The notes under the pieces: generated by a model
Seen by the model: the letters and a program-made list of their open reading frames with translations, nothing else
Database searches by the model: none
What the model was told of the DNA's origin: nothing
In this document: positions 1-6,581 of the stretch, in pieces
How positions within the stretch are numbered: position 1 is the stretch's first letter
How the letters are laid out: each line of letters opens with the position of its first letter
Made by a program: the position numbers and the translations under genes
Assembly (NCBI RefSeq): GCF_046546175.1
Contig: NZ_JBKGYF010000065.1
Location: 1-9,493 of the forward strand
Direction: 5' to 3'
Length of the DNA stretch: 9,493 nucleotides
Origin: Methanohalobium sp046546175
GTDB taxonomy: Archaea; Halobacteriota; Methanosarcinia; Methanosarcinales; Methanosarcinaceae

Positions 1-43
1 GCAAAGATGAAAAAATAGTTACTTTTTTAAAACGAAAAGCTAA

Positions 44-766
44 TTTGATGGTCTCGCTTTGAAAGCATTTAATAAAGTTATTACATTGAACCCAGATAAT
101 CAGGATGCATGGTACTGTAAAGGCGCCATCCTGAATAGACTTCACCAATATGAAGATGCCCTGAAGTCCTGCAACCGATCCATTGCATTAAATCCGGAGA
201 ACGGGTATTATTGGGCAAGAAAAGGTAACATTTTAAGAAACATGGGAAGAAATGGAAAAGCCTTAAAAGCTTACAATAAATCATTGGAAATAAACCCTGG
301 AGATGAAGTTACATGGCTTGGTGTAGGTACCGTCCTGGAGAACCTGAATCAATATGACAGGGCACAGGATGCCTATAATAAATATCTGGAACTGAATCCC
401 CATGATACAAATGTATGGTTTAACGAGGGAATTGTTCTAACAAAAATGGGAAAATATAACGAGGGATTAAAAGCTTACAATAAATACCTTGAGCTAAATC
501 CTAAAGTTGAAATGGTATGAACCGGTAAAGGAATTGACACATATCTGGAACAATTAAATAAAGCTTTAAATGTTAATCCAAAATATGCCAATGCCTGGTA
601 CAATAAATCATGTGTATATTCATTAATGAATGAAATCGATAAAGCTCTTCTTTACCTAGAATTTGCAATCGGATATGACAGTTACTATAAAGAAAGGGCA
701 AAACAGGATATTGACTTTGAAAAACTAAGAAACAATAAAAATTTCAAATTACTGGTTAATAACTGA
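44..766 (+). pseudogene. Broken tetratricopeptide-repeat (TPR) protein gene
   Basis: The translation is a chain of 34-residue TPR units, each opening with a (A/Y/T/V)W pair and closing with an LNP-type turn. TPR proteins are helical scaffolds for protein-protein contacts; the partner cannot be told. The first unit is only a second helix (FDGLALKAFNK) and the frame is closed upstream by TAA at 41-43, so the N-terminus is missing; TTG at 59 is the only nearby start and has no clear ribosome binding site. After five units a TGA at 518-520 replaces the conserved Trp of the sixth. The same frame then continues to 766 with the rest of the sixth unit, about 8 residues short, a seventh unit (ANAWYNKSC...), and a C-terminal tail of the type found at the end of many archaeal TPR proteins (FEKLRNNKNFKLLVNN). 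I read this as a decayed gene; a truncated product from 59-520 is possible. Confidence 0.75.
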
Positions 767-777
767 TATAAATATCA
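764..777. repeat. Small palindrome spanning two convergent stop codons
   Basis: The TPR frame (plus, TGA 764-766) and the HIT gene (minus, TGA at 777-775) end 8 bp apart. The 14 bases between and including the two stops form a perfect inverted repeat, TGATAT-AA-ATATCA. The stem is AT-only and weak, so it may be chance, or a minor bidirectional 3'-end signal. No stronger terminator is visible between the two genes. Confidence 0.3.
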
Positions 778-1188
778 AAAAGCTTCCCAGATTCTGGTTG
801 CTATCTCATCAAAATTATCTGTTTCCGGATTTGTATGAACTATCGACTTCATACCTCCTCCTCCATCATCTTCATATCTTGGTATAACATGGACATGCAC
901 ATGAGGAACTTCCTGACCTGCAACCTTACCGTTGTTCAATCCTACATTGGAACCATCTGCAGAAACTCCATTTTCAACTGCCTTTACAATTTTATTGACA
1001 GCTTTGAAAAACGATGCAGCATCATCCGGTGACATATCATTGAACCGCTCTACATGTTTTTTCGGCATTATCAGAGTATGCCCATTTGAAGATGGTGCAA
1101 TATCCAGAAATGCATAAACCAATTCATCTTCATAAACCTTGCTTGCTGGTACCTCTCCTGAAATTATCTTGCAAAATAAACACTCCAT
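775..1188 (-). CDS. HIT-family nucleotide hydrolase/transferase (HINT-like)
   Basis: This 137-residue protein has the full layout of the histidine triad family: an N-terminal CLFCKI zinc-type CxxC (Cys3, Cys6), the FLDI(A/N)P strand followed by GHTLIMPKKH, and the catalytic triad HVHVHVIPR at residues 96-104 (His96, His98, His100). Family members hydrolyse or transfer nucleoside monophosphates from phosphoramidates, adenylates or dinucleoside polyphosphates, acting as cytosolic homodimers. The natural substrate in archaea is not established and cannot be read here. Length matches the family (110-150). The ATG is supported by GGTGAT (complement of 1192-1197) three bases upstream of it and by a promoter just before. 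The gene appears monocistronic and converges on the TPR pseudogene. I see no lesions. Confidence 0.95.
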   Translation of the reverse strand: MECLFCKIISGEVPASKVYEDELVYAFLDIAPSSNGHTLIMPKKHVERFNDMSPDDAASFFKAVNKIVKAVENGVSADGSNVGLNNGKVAGQEVPHVHVHVIPRYEDDGGGGMKSIVHTNPETDNFDEIATRIWEAF

Positions 1189-1191
1189 ACT

Positions 1192-1228
1192 ATCACCGTT
1201 CTTAAATTATAGTAATGGAGTATATAAA
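1192..1228 (-). promoter_or_regulatory. TATA promoter and ribosome binding site of the HIT gene
   Basis: On the minus strand a perfect TTTATATA box occupies 1228-1221. About 25 bases downstream would place the transcript start near 1199, immediately before the GGTGAT Shine-Dalgarno sequence (1197-1192). The predicted leader is therefore only about 11 bases. The spacing is an inference from the usual archaeal TATA-to-start distance. Confidence 0.6.
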
Positions 1229-1274
1229 TGATTGCCAGATGAACAAACTTATTTGATACTCTCTACCAGCTATT

Positions 1275-1418
1275 AAAACACCAATAAGTTTTTATTTAGA
1301 AGTGTACCATTATTTCTTTTGAACATAAATATGGGGACGAATGTAGAAAACACCAATAAGTTTTTATTTAGAAGTGTACCATTATTTCTTTTGAACATAA
1401 ATATGGGGACGAATGTAG
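1275..1418. repeat. Exact 72-bp tandem duplication (two copies)
   Basis: Bases 1275-1346 and 1347-1418 are identical by eye over the full 72 bp, from AAAACACCAATAAG to GGGGACGAATGTAG. There is no third copy on either side. Each copy holds a TTTTTATTTAG stretch and an ATGGGGACG. The period is 24 codons, so an open frame runs through both copies (TTG 1319 to stop 1522), but its product has no family features I recognise. The identity of the copies implies a recent event. The duplication lies in the spacer between rpl12 and the HIT gene. Confidence 0.9.
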
Positions 1419-1640
1419 CGATGGAAGATGAGAGTTTTAGGAAAGTTGCAGATGTTACTATTAAAAGTGGAATCTTTTTTATTTGTATGTATATTATCCT
1501 ATCCTATCATCATCTGGTCTAATGACAATAAGCTGTCCTTCTTTTTTCATCCGCCACTAGAAAAAACAGTTTAGAACCAGTATAAAAAACCTGAATCGTT
1601 AAATTGGTTTTCTGGATTCATCCAGTAATTCATTTAAGTC
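1419..1640. other. Spacer without a convincing gene
   Basis: With the duplication this completes the 524-bp gap between the HIT gene and rpl12. A plus-strand frame from ATG 1421 (or ATG 1403) to 1522 could encode a peptide starting MEDESFRKVADV and ending in a hydrophobic stretch. It lacks a good ribosome binding site and any recognisable family. A minus-strand 18-codon frame (1550-1494) is equally unsupported. The stretch may be a remnant of a lost gene. Confidence 0.4.
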
Positions 1641-1676
1641 TAGAAAAATTAAAATGCCCGCAAAGAGTTTGCGAGC
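1641..1676 (-). terminator. Terminator of the ribosomal stalk operon
   Basis: Read on the minus strand, GCTCGCAAA (1676-1668), a CTC loop and TTTGCGGGC (1664-1656) form a 9-bp stem with one G-T wobble, followed at once by ATTTTAATTTTTCTA. It lies 37 bases after the rpl12 stop. The plus strand also has a T-run after the hairpin (about 1684-1697), so the structure could work from both sides. Confidence 0.75.
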
Positions 1677-1712
1677 AATGGCCTATTTTTTTATTTTGTT
1701 GTGCAGTTGGAA

Positions 1713-2036
1713 TTAGCCAAAGAGTGCACCGAGTCCAGCCATTCCGCTTTCTTCGGATTCTTCCTCTTCTTCCTCTTCTTTTTCTTCTTCAGCTGCAGCT
1801 TCTTCAGCCGCACCACCGCCTTCGCCCGATGGTGCTGCACCTGCAGCTGCTGGGGCTGCGAAAGCTGCCTGTGACATTGCTTCTTCGATATCTACATCTT
1901 CGAGTGCTGCAACAAGTGCTTTCACTCGTGCATCATTAACTTCAATACCTGCTGCATCAAGTACATTTTTTACTGATTCTTCTGTTATATCTTTTCCTGC
2001 GTTGTGTAATAAAAGTGCTGCATATATATATTCCAT
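1713..2036 (-). CDS. rpl12: Large-subunit ribosomal protein L12 (P1/P2 stalk protein)
   Basis: This is the archaeal acidic stalk protein: an N-terminal helical dimerisation domain (MEYIYAALLLHNAGKDITEE through about residue 58), an Ala/Gly/Pro-rich hinge (about 59-83), a Glu/Lys run, and the conserved tail SGMAGLGALFG. Several dimers bind the L10 C-terminal spine and the tails recruit translational GTPases such as aEF2. At 107 residues it is the usual length. The ATG is backed by AGGTGAT (complement of 2041-2047). It is the last gene of the secE-spt5-rpl11-rpl1-rpl10-rpl12 row, 120 bp after rpl10, with its own TATA box and palindrome in that gap. Its C-terminal tail is nearly the same as that of the L10 gene next door, a known family feature. 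Confidence 0.97.
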   Translation of the reverse strand: MEYIYAALLLHNAGKDITEESVKNVLDAAGIEVNDARVKALVAALEDVDIEEAMSQAAFAAPAAAGAAPSGEGGGAAEEAAAEEEKEEEEEEESEESGMAGLGALFG

Positions 2037-2040
2037 TTAA

Positions 2041-2110
2041 ATCACCTGAATTTTATTAGCGTTAACCTACATTGTCAAATTATATAATATTTTGTAAATC
2101 AATGATTTAC
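2041..2110 (-). promoter_or_regulatory. Candidate private promoter and operator of rpl12
   Basis: Inside the 120-bp rpl10-rpl12 gap the minus strand shows, in order, a 17-nt perfect palindrome (GTAAATCA-T-TGATTTAC, 2110-2094), a TATA-like TTATATAAT (2087-2079), and the rpl12 Shine-Dalgarno AGGTGAT (2047-2041). A start about 25 bases past the TATA centre would fall near 2058, giving a leader of about 21 bases. The palindrome sits where a regulator would touch the BRE/TATA. As RNA it could instead form a 7-bp hairpin with a 3-base loop that acts as an attenuator or processing site. Confidence 0.5.
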
Positions 2111-2156
2111 CATAATTTGTTTTTAGGTTTTAAATTTTATCCGAATAAAGGAAGAT

Positions 2157-3200
2157 TTAGCCAAAGAGTGAACCGAATCCAGCCATACCACTCTCTTCTT
2201 CATTTTCTTCCTCTTCTTCCTCCTTTGTTTCCTCTTCTGTGGTAGTTTCTGTTTCTGTCTCTGCTTTTTGAGGTGCTGTTGATGCTGATGAAAGTGCTTC
2301 TTTCAGATTCTCATCAACTGCATTTTCATCCCTATTATACACAATCTGTGCAACAGACATCATCTGTGACTGTGCTTTGCTCAGGAATGTATCCATAAGT
2401 TGTGGTTCCATGATGGTTGCGTTGACTCCAAGGTTCCTTGCTTCTGAAACACCCTTTGAGATAAGTGTAGTGATGTTGGCAGTTGTTGGATAAGCGGCAT
2501 TAACAGACAGATTGAACGCCTGCTGTGCAGCCGTTGTGAAATCAAAGAAGTACTGACCTATATCAATCGCCAGCTGATCCGAGACAAAGATGGATCCGTC
2601 ATATGCCACAACCTTGAGATCAAGTCCCACTTCATCAGGGAATATTTCAAGACGATTTAGCATAGCAGCCAGTTTTTGCGAGACAACTTCTCCTTCCTTG
2701 GCAACCGTGGTTGTTTCTTTAACACCCACTTTCCCGGAATCTATAGCTGCCGGTATTCCCACAGCCTGAAGGTCACCGATAATTGGTCCCGGCGGAAATC
2801 CGGTTGGTCCTTCCTCCACCACAATATCTTTAGGTGCAACTGCACCTGGTTTTATTGGTGATGGTGATTTGCTTTTTTCAAGTATTTTATAGATTTTAAA
2901 TGGATTTTCATTTGTGAATATTAATCCAATCTGTGCATCAACATAATCTTTCATATCCTGAGCAAGTTCACCAGATTCATCCAGTGCTCTTGTTACAAGG
3001 GTATTTCTGGATACTTTCAAAACAGCAATATCCTTAAGTTCTCTTCTCATGACCTGTAACTGTTTTGCAGGAATACCGCTTACACTAACAATACCAAACA
3101 ATGAATATGACTGGATAAGTTTTTTAATTTCCTCAACTTCTTCAATTTTCCATTGAGGCACGTGCTCAGTGTGATGTACTTCCTCCGCTGCTGCCTCCAT
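2157..3200 (-). CDS. rpl10: Large-subunit ribosomal protein L10 (P0, stalk base)
   Basis: L10/P0 anchors the stalk: its N-terminal globular domain binds 23S rRNA next to L11 and its C-terminal helices carry L12 dimers. The protein shows the archaeal pattern: WKIEEVEEIKKLIQSYSLFG at the N-terminus, RRELKDIAVLKVSRNTL, a PTGFPPGPIIGDL segment leading into the archaeal/eukaryotic inserted domain, then the alpha-helical L12-binding spine, a Glu-rich linker and the tail SGMAGFGSLFG shared with L12. Two ATGs are adjacent (3203 and 3200). The Shine-Dalgarno AAGGTGG (3211-3205) is one base from the first and four from the second, so I chose the second (347 residues). The start overlaps the rpl1 stop (TGATG), which implies translational coupling. 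Stop is TAA. Confidence 0.95.
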   Translation of the reverse strand: MEAAAEEVHHTEHVPQWKIEEVEEIKKLIQSYSLFGIVSVSGIPAKQLQVMRRELKDIAVLKVSRNTLVTRALDESGELAQDMKDYVDAQIGLIFTNENPFKIYKILEKSKSPSPIKPGAVAPKDIVVEEGPTGFPPGPIIGDLQAVGIPAAIDSGKVGVKETTTVAKEGEVVSQKLAAMLNRLEIFPDEVGLDLKVVAYDGSIFVSDQLAIDIGQYFFDFTTAAQQAFNLSVNAAYPTTANITTLISKGVSEARNLGVNATIMEPQLMDTFLSKAQSQMMSVAQIVYNRDENAVDENLKEALSSASTAPQKAETETETTTEEETKEEEEEENEEESGMAGFGSLFG

Positions 3201-3841
3201 CATACCACCTTCACAGAACTACCCATGGTAGTAGTAACATAAATCGACCTCAAATTCTGTCTTCCTTTCTCCAAGGTGTTTTCAACCCCGGTTATAACAG
3301 CATCGATATTGTCAGCCAGTTTTTCAGGGTCCTCATTTCTTTTACCGATTGAAACATGAAAACTTGGTCTATCCTTTGACCTTACATGGATTGAATTTTG
3401 AGAACTTCTAATGAGGTCGGCAATATCCTTATTTGGTGTTAAAGGAGTTGGCATTTTCCCTCTGGGTCCTAAAACAGTACCTAGTGATTTACCTATTTTA
3501 GGCATGTACTGAGCTTCGGCGATAAATAAATCGCATTCTTTTGCCAGGTTTTTCGCCCTCTTTTTATCAGATGCAAGGTCATCAATATCTTCATCTGAAT
3601 AAACATACTTTACGCCTGCTTCTTTTGCTTTTAGTCCTACTTCACCTTTTGCAAAAACACAGACTTTTTTCGACTTACCAAGACCATGCGGTAACATGAT
3701 CTCCTTATCAACCCGGTTATGGGGCTTACTCAAATCAATATTTTTCAGATTTATCGCCAAATCCACACTTTCAGGAAAGTTGCGATTTGGTGATTCTTCC
3801 AATAATTTATTAACAGCATCTACTGTACTTTGGTCTGCCAT
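3200..3841 (-). CDS. rpl1: Large-subunit ribosomal protein L1
   Basis: L1 forms the mobile L1 stalk of the 50S subunit that guides deacylated tRNA out of the E site, and in many organisms represses its own operon. The 213-residue length and sequence match archaeal L1: NFPESVDLAINLKNIDLSKP near residue 22, LPHGLGKSKKVCVFAKG, then the signature PKIGKSLGTVLGPRGKMPTP near residue 114, and a C-terminal return to domain I ending GSSVKVV. The ATG is preceded by GGGAGGG (complement of 3847-3853) with five bases of spacing. It follows rpl11 after a 156-bp leader with a strong hairpin and is translationally coupled to rpl10. Confidence 0.97.
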   Translation of the reverse strand: MADQSTVDAVNKLLEESPNRNFPESVDLAINLKNIDLSKPHNRVDKEIMLPHGLGKSKKVCVFAKGEVGLKAKEAGVKYVYSDEDIDDLASDKKRAKNLAKECDLFIAEAQYMPKIGKSLGTVLGPRGKMPTPLTPNKDIADLIRSSQNSIHVRSKDRPSFHVSIGKRNEDPEKLADNIDAVITGVENTLEKGRQNLRSIYVTTTMGSSVKVV

Positions 3842-3846
3842 TTATA

Positions 3847-3885
3847 CCCTCCCGTAGTAATCTTGACCGTTTCGGTCTCCTACGG
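3847..3885 (-). promoter_or_regulatory. Two-helix leader hairpin at the rpl1 ribosome binding site (candidate L1 operator)
   Basis: The rpl1 leader RNA can fold as an outer stem CCGUAG (3885-3880) with CUACGG (3857-3852) and an inner stem GACCG (3877-3873) with CGGUC (3869-3865) closed by an AAA loop. They are separated by an asymmetric internal loop, GA on the 5' side and AAGAUUA on the 3' side. The 3' arm runs straight into the GGGAGGG Shine-Dalgarno sequence (3853-3847). Ribosomal protein L1 is known to recognise two helices joined by an asymmetric loop, both in 23S rRNA and in its own mRNA. The match here is by shape, not a proven consensus. Confidence 0.55.
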
Positions 3886-3997
3886 TTTTATAAAACAATA
3901 GAGTAATAGACAAAACATCTATCTCTATTTTACCATAATAGATTCTACAGTATTGGAGCAATTATTTTAAAGCTTGCGGTCAATTTGAATTGAAGAT
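3886..3997 (-). other. Upstream half of the rpl11-rpl1 gap
   Basis: This AT-rich stretch precedes the rpl1 leader hairpin. A minus-strand TTTATAAAA (about 3894-3886) resembles a TATA box, but a start 25 bases further would fall inside the hairpin and destroy it. Either rpl1 is read from upstream, or another promoter that I cannot place confidently lies here. Confidence 0.25.
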
Positions 3998-4477
3998 TTA
4001 CTCTTCAGCTCCTATAGCATCATCAAAATTTCCCTGGTCAATTGATTTCTGGAAATCCTTAGGGCTCATTCCTTCAACTGTAACTCCGATTGTAACACAG
4101 GTACCTACTATCTCTTTCATTGCGTTTTTAGATGAATATGAAAGAACATCATCTCTTTTAAGACGTGTGATTTTTAATATTTGATCCAAACTTAGATTTC
4201 CAACAAAACCATAAACATCGCCTGAACCTTTATCGATTCCCACTTCTTTCATAATAAGTGCAGAGGTCGGTGGTGTTCCTACTTCTACTTCAACATTTTT
4301 GTCATCGTCAACGATGACTTTTACAGGAACATCCATTCCGTTGTATTCTTTTGTCTTTTCATTTATCTGCGCTATTACATCTTTTATATTGATACCCAGT
4401 GGTCCAAGTGCAGGACCCAGTGGTGGTCCTGGTGTTGCCTTGCCTCCTGGTACCAATGCTTCAACAACATTTGTCAT
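3998..4477 (-). CDS. rpl11: Large-subunit ribosomal protein L11
   Basis: L11 sits at the stalk base on the GTPase-associated region of 23S rRNA and helps factor binding. The N-terminal domain has the hallmark proline/glycine-rich loop PGGKATPGPPLGPALGPLGI at residues 10-29, followed by VIAQINEKTKEYNG, and the C-terminal RNA-binding domain carries PTSALIMKE, KITRLKRDD and a GTCVTIGVTVEG stretch. At 159 residues it is normal for archaea. The ATG has GGTGAT (complement of 4484-4489) six bases upstream of it. It lies 72 bp downstream of spt5 and 156 bp upstream of rpl1. No lesions are visible. Confidence 0.97.
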   Translation of the reverse strand: MTNVVEALVPGGKATPGPPLGPALGPLGINIKDVIAQINEKTKEYNGMDVPVKVIVDDDKNVEVEVGTPPTSALIMKEVGIDKGSGDVYGFVGNLSLDQILKITRLKRDDVLSYSSKNAMKEIVGTCVTIGVTVEGMSPKDFQKSIDQGNFDDAIGAEE

Positions 4478-4549
4478 TCTAATATCACCATTTTTAATTG
4501 GATTGTTATTATCTGATTAATTGAAACTGAAAATGAAGATTGATTGAAT

Positions 4550-5020
4550 TTAAATTTTTTCTTCCTTCTTCAAGACTCTTACCGTGTCACCACGGATTGT
4601 TATAGGTATAGGGATAACTGCATCAAACAGTTCAACTGTTATTTCTTCGTGGCCTTCATCCACACGTTTTACACGTGCTTTTTCGCCTTTGAATGGTCCT
4701 GATGTAATTTCTATAATCGTGCCTTCTGTGATTCCAGTGACTGTTGGTTTTGGTGTCAGAAAATGCGTAATTTCATCGATACTGGACTGACCTTTGACAA
4801 GTGCTTTTGCATGCGGCACTCGTTGTATTGCCAGTTCTACTGTAGTGGAATCCAGTGATTCGACCAGTATATAACCCTTGAGTTCATCAGGAGCAATAAC
4901 AGCCCGGATATCAAGTTTATCCTTCCTTGCTACCTGTGCAACCATATTTGCAACTGAACGCTCCTGGTTGGCAGTAGTTTTCACGACAAATATAGCGCCT
5001 TCATCACCATCTTCACCCAT
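4550..5020 (-). CDS. spt5: Transcription elongation factor Spt5 (archaeal NusG)
   Basis: Spt5/NusG binds the clamp of RNA polymerase, usually with Spt4 in archaea, and raises processivity; its KOW domain can link to the ribosome. The 156-residue protein has an NGN domain (IFVVKTTANQERSVANMV through about residue 85, with GYILVES strand) and a KOW domain (EGTIIEITSGPFKGEKARV, about 98-116) ending in VRVLKKEE, the usual two-domain size. The ATG starts four bases after the secE stop; its Shine-Dalgarno GGGTG overlaps the last codons of secE, so the two are tightly coupled. Confidence 0.95.
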   Translation of the reverse strand: MGEDGDEGAIFVVKTTANQERSVANMVAQVARKDKLDIRAVIAPDELKGYILVESLDSTTVELAIQRVPHAKALVKGQSSIDEITHFLTPKPTVTGITEGTIIEITSGPFKGEKARVKRVDEGHEEITVELFDAVIPIPITIRGDTVRVLKKEEKI

Positions 5021-5024
5021 AAAG

Positions 5025-5213
5025 TTACACCCACTGCGGTATTTCTGTCATCAGGATATAAATCACAAACCCGACAAACCCGGCAGCCAGAACACCTGCA
5101 CCTGCAACCTTTGCAATTGTCAAAAATTCCTCTCTGGATGGTTTTTTCGTTAACTTCAACACCCTGAGATATGACTTAAGGGTCTGGCGAGGGTTAACAT
5201 TTATTTTGTCCAT
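5025..5213 (-). CDS. secE: Preprotein translocase subunit SecE (Sec61-gamma)
   Basis: SecE clamps the SecY channel. The protein has the archaeal layout: a short N-terminus, an amphipathic helix lying on the membrane (LKSYLRVLKLTKKPSREEF), then one transmembrane helix (VAGAGVLAAGFVGFVIYILM). The frame opens further to a GTG at 5249 (74 residues), but neither start has a Shine-Dalgarno sequence. A TATA box at about 5267-5259 predicts a transcript start near 5238, downstream of that GTG, so I prefer ATG 5213 (62 residues), also the commoner family length. It is the first gene of the Spt5/ribosomal row. Confidence 0.9.
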   Translation of the reverse strand: MDKINVNPRQTLKSYLRVLKLTKKPSREEFLTIAKVAGAGVLAAGFVGFVIYILMTEIPQWV

Positions 5214-5258
5214 ATTAAGCTTGTTGTCTGCCAAATTACTCACAACCACTTATGTTTT

Positions 5259-5267
5259 ATTATAAAT
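5259..5267 (-). promoter_or_regulatory. TATA box of the secE-spt5-ribosomal operon
   Basis: The minus strand reads ATTTATAAT here, a good archaeal TATA box. The expected start near 5238 leaves a leader of about 25 bases before ATG 5213. A second AT-rich candidate (TTTAAATATTT, about 5300-5290) would allow the GTG 5249 start. No operator-like palindrome is evident, but a short GGTAG/CTACC repeat lies further upstream near 5326-5355. Confidence 0.45.
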
Positions 5268-5383
5268 ACAAATGTTATTGATGGATATACAAATATTTAA
5301 AACTATGACGCTTTGATGAGCTAGAATGGTAGGTGGTAGTAAATAAAATCTACCATAAAATAGTTTTCGATTCAGTGATAGAA

Positions 5384-5424
5384 GCTATAAAATAAAAAAG
5401 TATTGGTAGATGAACACCAATACC
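5384..5424 (-). terminator. Terminator of ftsZ
   Basis: Directly after the ftsZ TAA, the minus strand forms an 8-bp perfect stem GTATTGGT (5423-5416) with ACCAATAC (5407-5400) around an 8-base loop. It is followed by TTTTTTATTTTATAG. This separates ftsZ transcription from the secE operon. Confidence 0.75.
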
Positions 5425-6528
5425 TTATTTTACAAAATCAATACCATATCTGCGGGTTACATTTTGTGCGCTCCCCTGACCATATATCTGGGGTGATTTG
5501 ACACCTGTTACTACTATCATTGTGCGCACTGTCTGTTCAAGTTCAGGATCGACCTGTGCACCCCATATAAGTCTGGCACTTGGATCGATACGGTTGTATA
5601 CTTCCTGTACCACACTTTCAGCCTCTGATACAGTCATATCCTGACCACCGACGACATTAACAAGGGCAGATGTTGCACCTGATATATCAAGGTCAAGCAA
5701 CGGACTTCTGAGTGCTTTCTGAACAGATTCAACACCCTTATTTTCATCATCGGATTCTCCAAGACCAATCATTGCAACACCGCCGTTTTGCATGACGGTT
5801 CTGACGTCTGCAAAGTCCAGATTAACAAGTCCTGGTTTTGTGATTAATTCTGTTATTCCTTTAACTGCCCTCATAAGAACTTCATCGGAAACCTTAAATG
5901 CCGCCTGGAGTGGGAGCCTTGGTACTACTTCAAGCAACTTATCATTAGGTACCACTATAACTGTATCGGCAACATCACGCAGCCGCTCAAGCCCTGCTTC
6001 TGCATTGGTGCGTCTGACTTCTCCTTCAACACCAAACGGCAACGATACTACTGCGATTGTCAGTGCACCTGCATCACGTGCTGCCTCTGCTACAACAGGT
6101 GCTGACCCTGTACCGGTACCTCCACCAAGCCCTGCTGTGATGAAAACCATATCACTGCCCTGTACCACCTGATTGAGGTCTTCTACACTTTCAAGTGCCG
6201 CATCCTCTCCTATTTGAGGGAGGCTTCCTGCACCCAGACCTTTGGTCTTCTTTTTACCGATAAGGATTTTATTATCGGCTTTTGTGTTTAAAAGGTGCTG
6301 TGCATCGGTATTCAAAGCAATAAGTTCTGCACCCTGTATACCCTCTTCCAGCATACGTGCAATACTGTTGGAGCCTCCTCCTCCACAGCCTATAACTTTG
6401 ATATTTGTCTGTAACTGATTTAACATCTCCTCAAGTTCAGCATTGATGTTATTTCCTTCCAGGTTGTTAGAATTGGTCCGTTCTTCATGTGCAGAACGTG
6501 CCATTGCTTCTTCTACTATGGAATCCAT
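5425..6528 (-). CDS. ftsZ: Cell division protein FtsZ
   Basis: FtsZ is the tubulin-like GTPase that polymerises into the division ring at midcell. The 367-residue protein shows GCGGGGSN at residues 47-54, the tubulin signature GGGTGTGS at 135-142, the PFGVEGEVRR segment with the GTP-contact region at 164-173, and the synergy/T7 loop NLDFADVR at 236-243 with its catalytic acidic residues. A C-terminal domain ends in RRYGIDFVK. It has about 42 residues before the core, rich in Asn and Glu, typical of euryarchaeal FtsZ1-type proteins. The ATG is set by GGAGG (6541-6537) with eight bases of spacing. It has its own TATA box and terminator. Archaea often carry two FtsZ copies; a second may be elsewhere. 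Confidence 0.97.
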   Translation of the reverse strand: MDSIVEEAMARSAHEERTNSNNLEGNNINAELEEMLNQLQTNIKVIGCGGGGSNSIARMLEEGIQGAELIALNTDAQHLLNTKADNKILIGKKKTKGLGAGSLPQIGEDAALESVEDLNQVVQGSDMVFITAGLGGGTGTGSAPVVAEAARDAGALTIAVVSLPFGVEGEVRRTNAEAGLERLRDVADTVIVVPNDKLLEVVPRLPLQAAFKVSDEVLMRAVKGITELITKPGLVNLDFADVRTVMQNGGVAMIGLGESDDENKGVESVQKALRSPLLDLDISGATSALVNVVGGQDMTVSEAESVVQEVYNRIDPSARLIWGAQVDPELEQTVRTMIVVTGVKSPQIYGQGSAQNVTRRYGIDFVK

Positions 6529-6536
6529 GTTTGTAT

Positions 6537-6581
6537 CCTCCGATATGATGAAATATAAATTCTATTATGTCATATATTTAA
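6537..6581 (-). promoter_or_regulatory. Promoter and Shine-Dalgarno sequence of ftsZ
   Basis: A minus-strand TTAAATATAT (6581-6572) overlaps the dtdA stop codon. A start about 25 bases on would fall near 6551, leaving a leader of about 22 bases that contains the strong GGAGG at 6541-6537. A second TTTATATTT (6559-6551) would give a leaderless transcript and waste the Shine-Dalgarno, so it is less likely. Confidence 0.45.

Noticed and set aside
518..520. TGA as selenocysteine or tryptophan in the TPR gene
   Set aside because: Archaeal selenocysteine is restricted to Methanococcales and Methanopyrus-like groups, and TGA-as-Trp is not known in methanogens like this; missing 5' end and a short repeat point to decay.
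1275..1418. CRISPR array or insertion-sequence ends
   Set aside because: There are only two directly abutting 72-bp copies, no spacers, no inverted ends and no transposase frame.
1494..1550. Minus-strand 18-codon frame MKKEGQLIVIRPDDDRIG
   Set aside because: The residues look protein-like, but it is too short, lacks a ribosome binding site and ends after 18 codons; at most a gene fragment.
1604..1939. Leu-rich plus-strand open frame over rpl12
   Set aside because: It is the antisense of the Glu/Ala-rich L12 C-terminus; low-complexity leucine runs arise from reading GAA/GAG codons backwards. It has no start signal.
5211..5249. GTG 5249 as the secE start
   Set aside because: It has no Shine-Dalgarno and lies upstream of the transcript start predicted from the nearest TATA box; kept only as an alternative.
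5792..6172. 126-codon plus-strand frame inside ftsZ
   Set aside because: It is fully antisense to a strongly conserved gene and the Ser/Thr-rich product has no family pattern.
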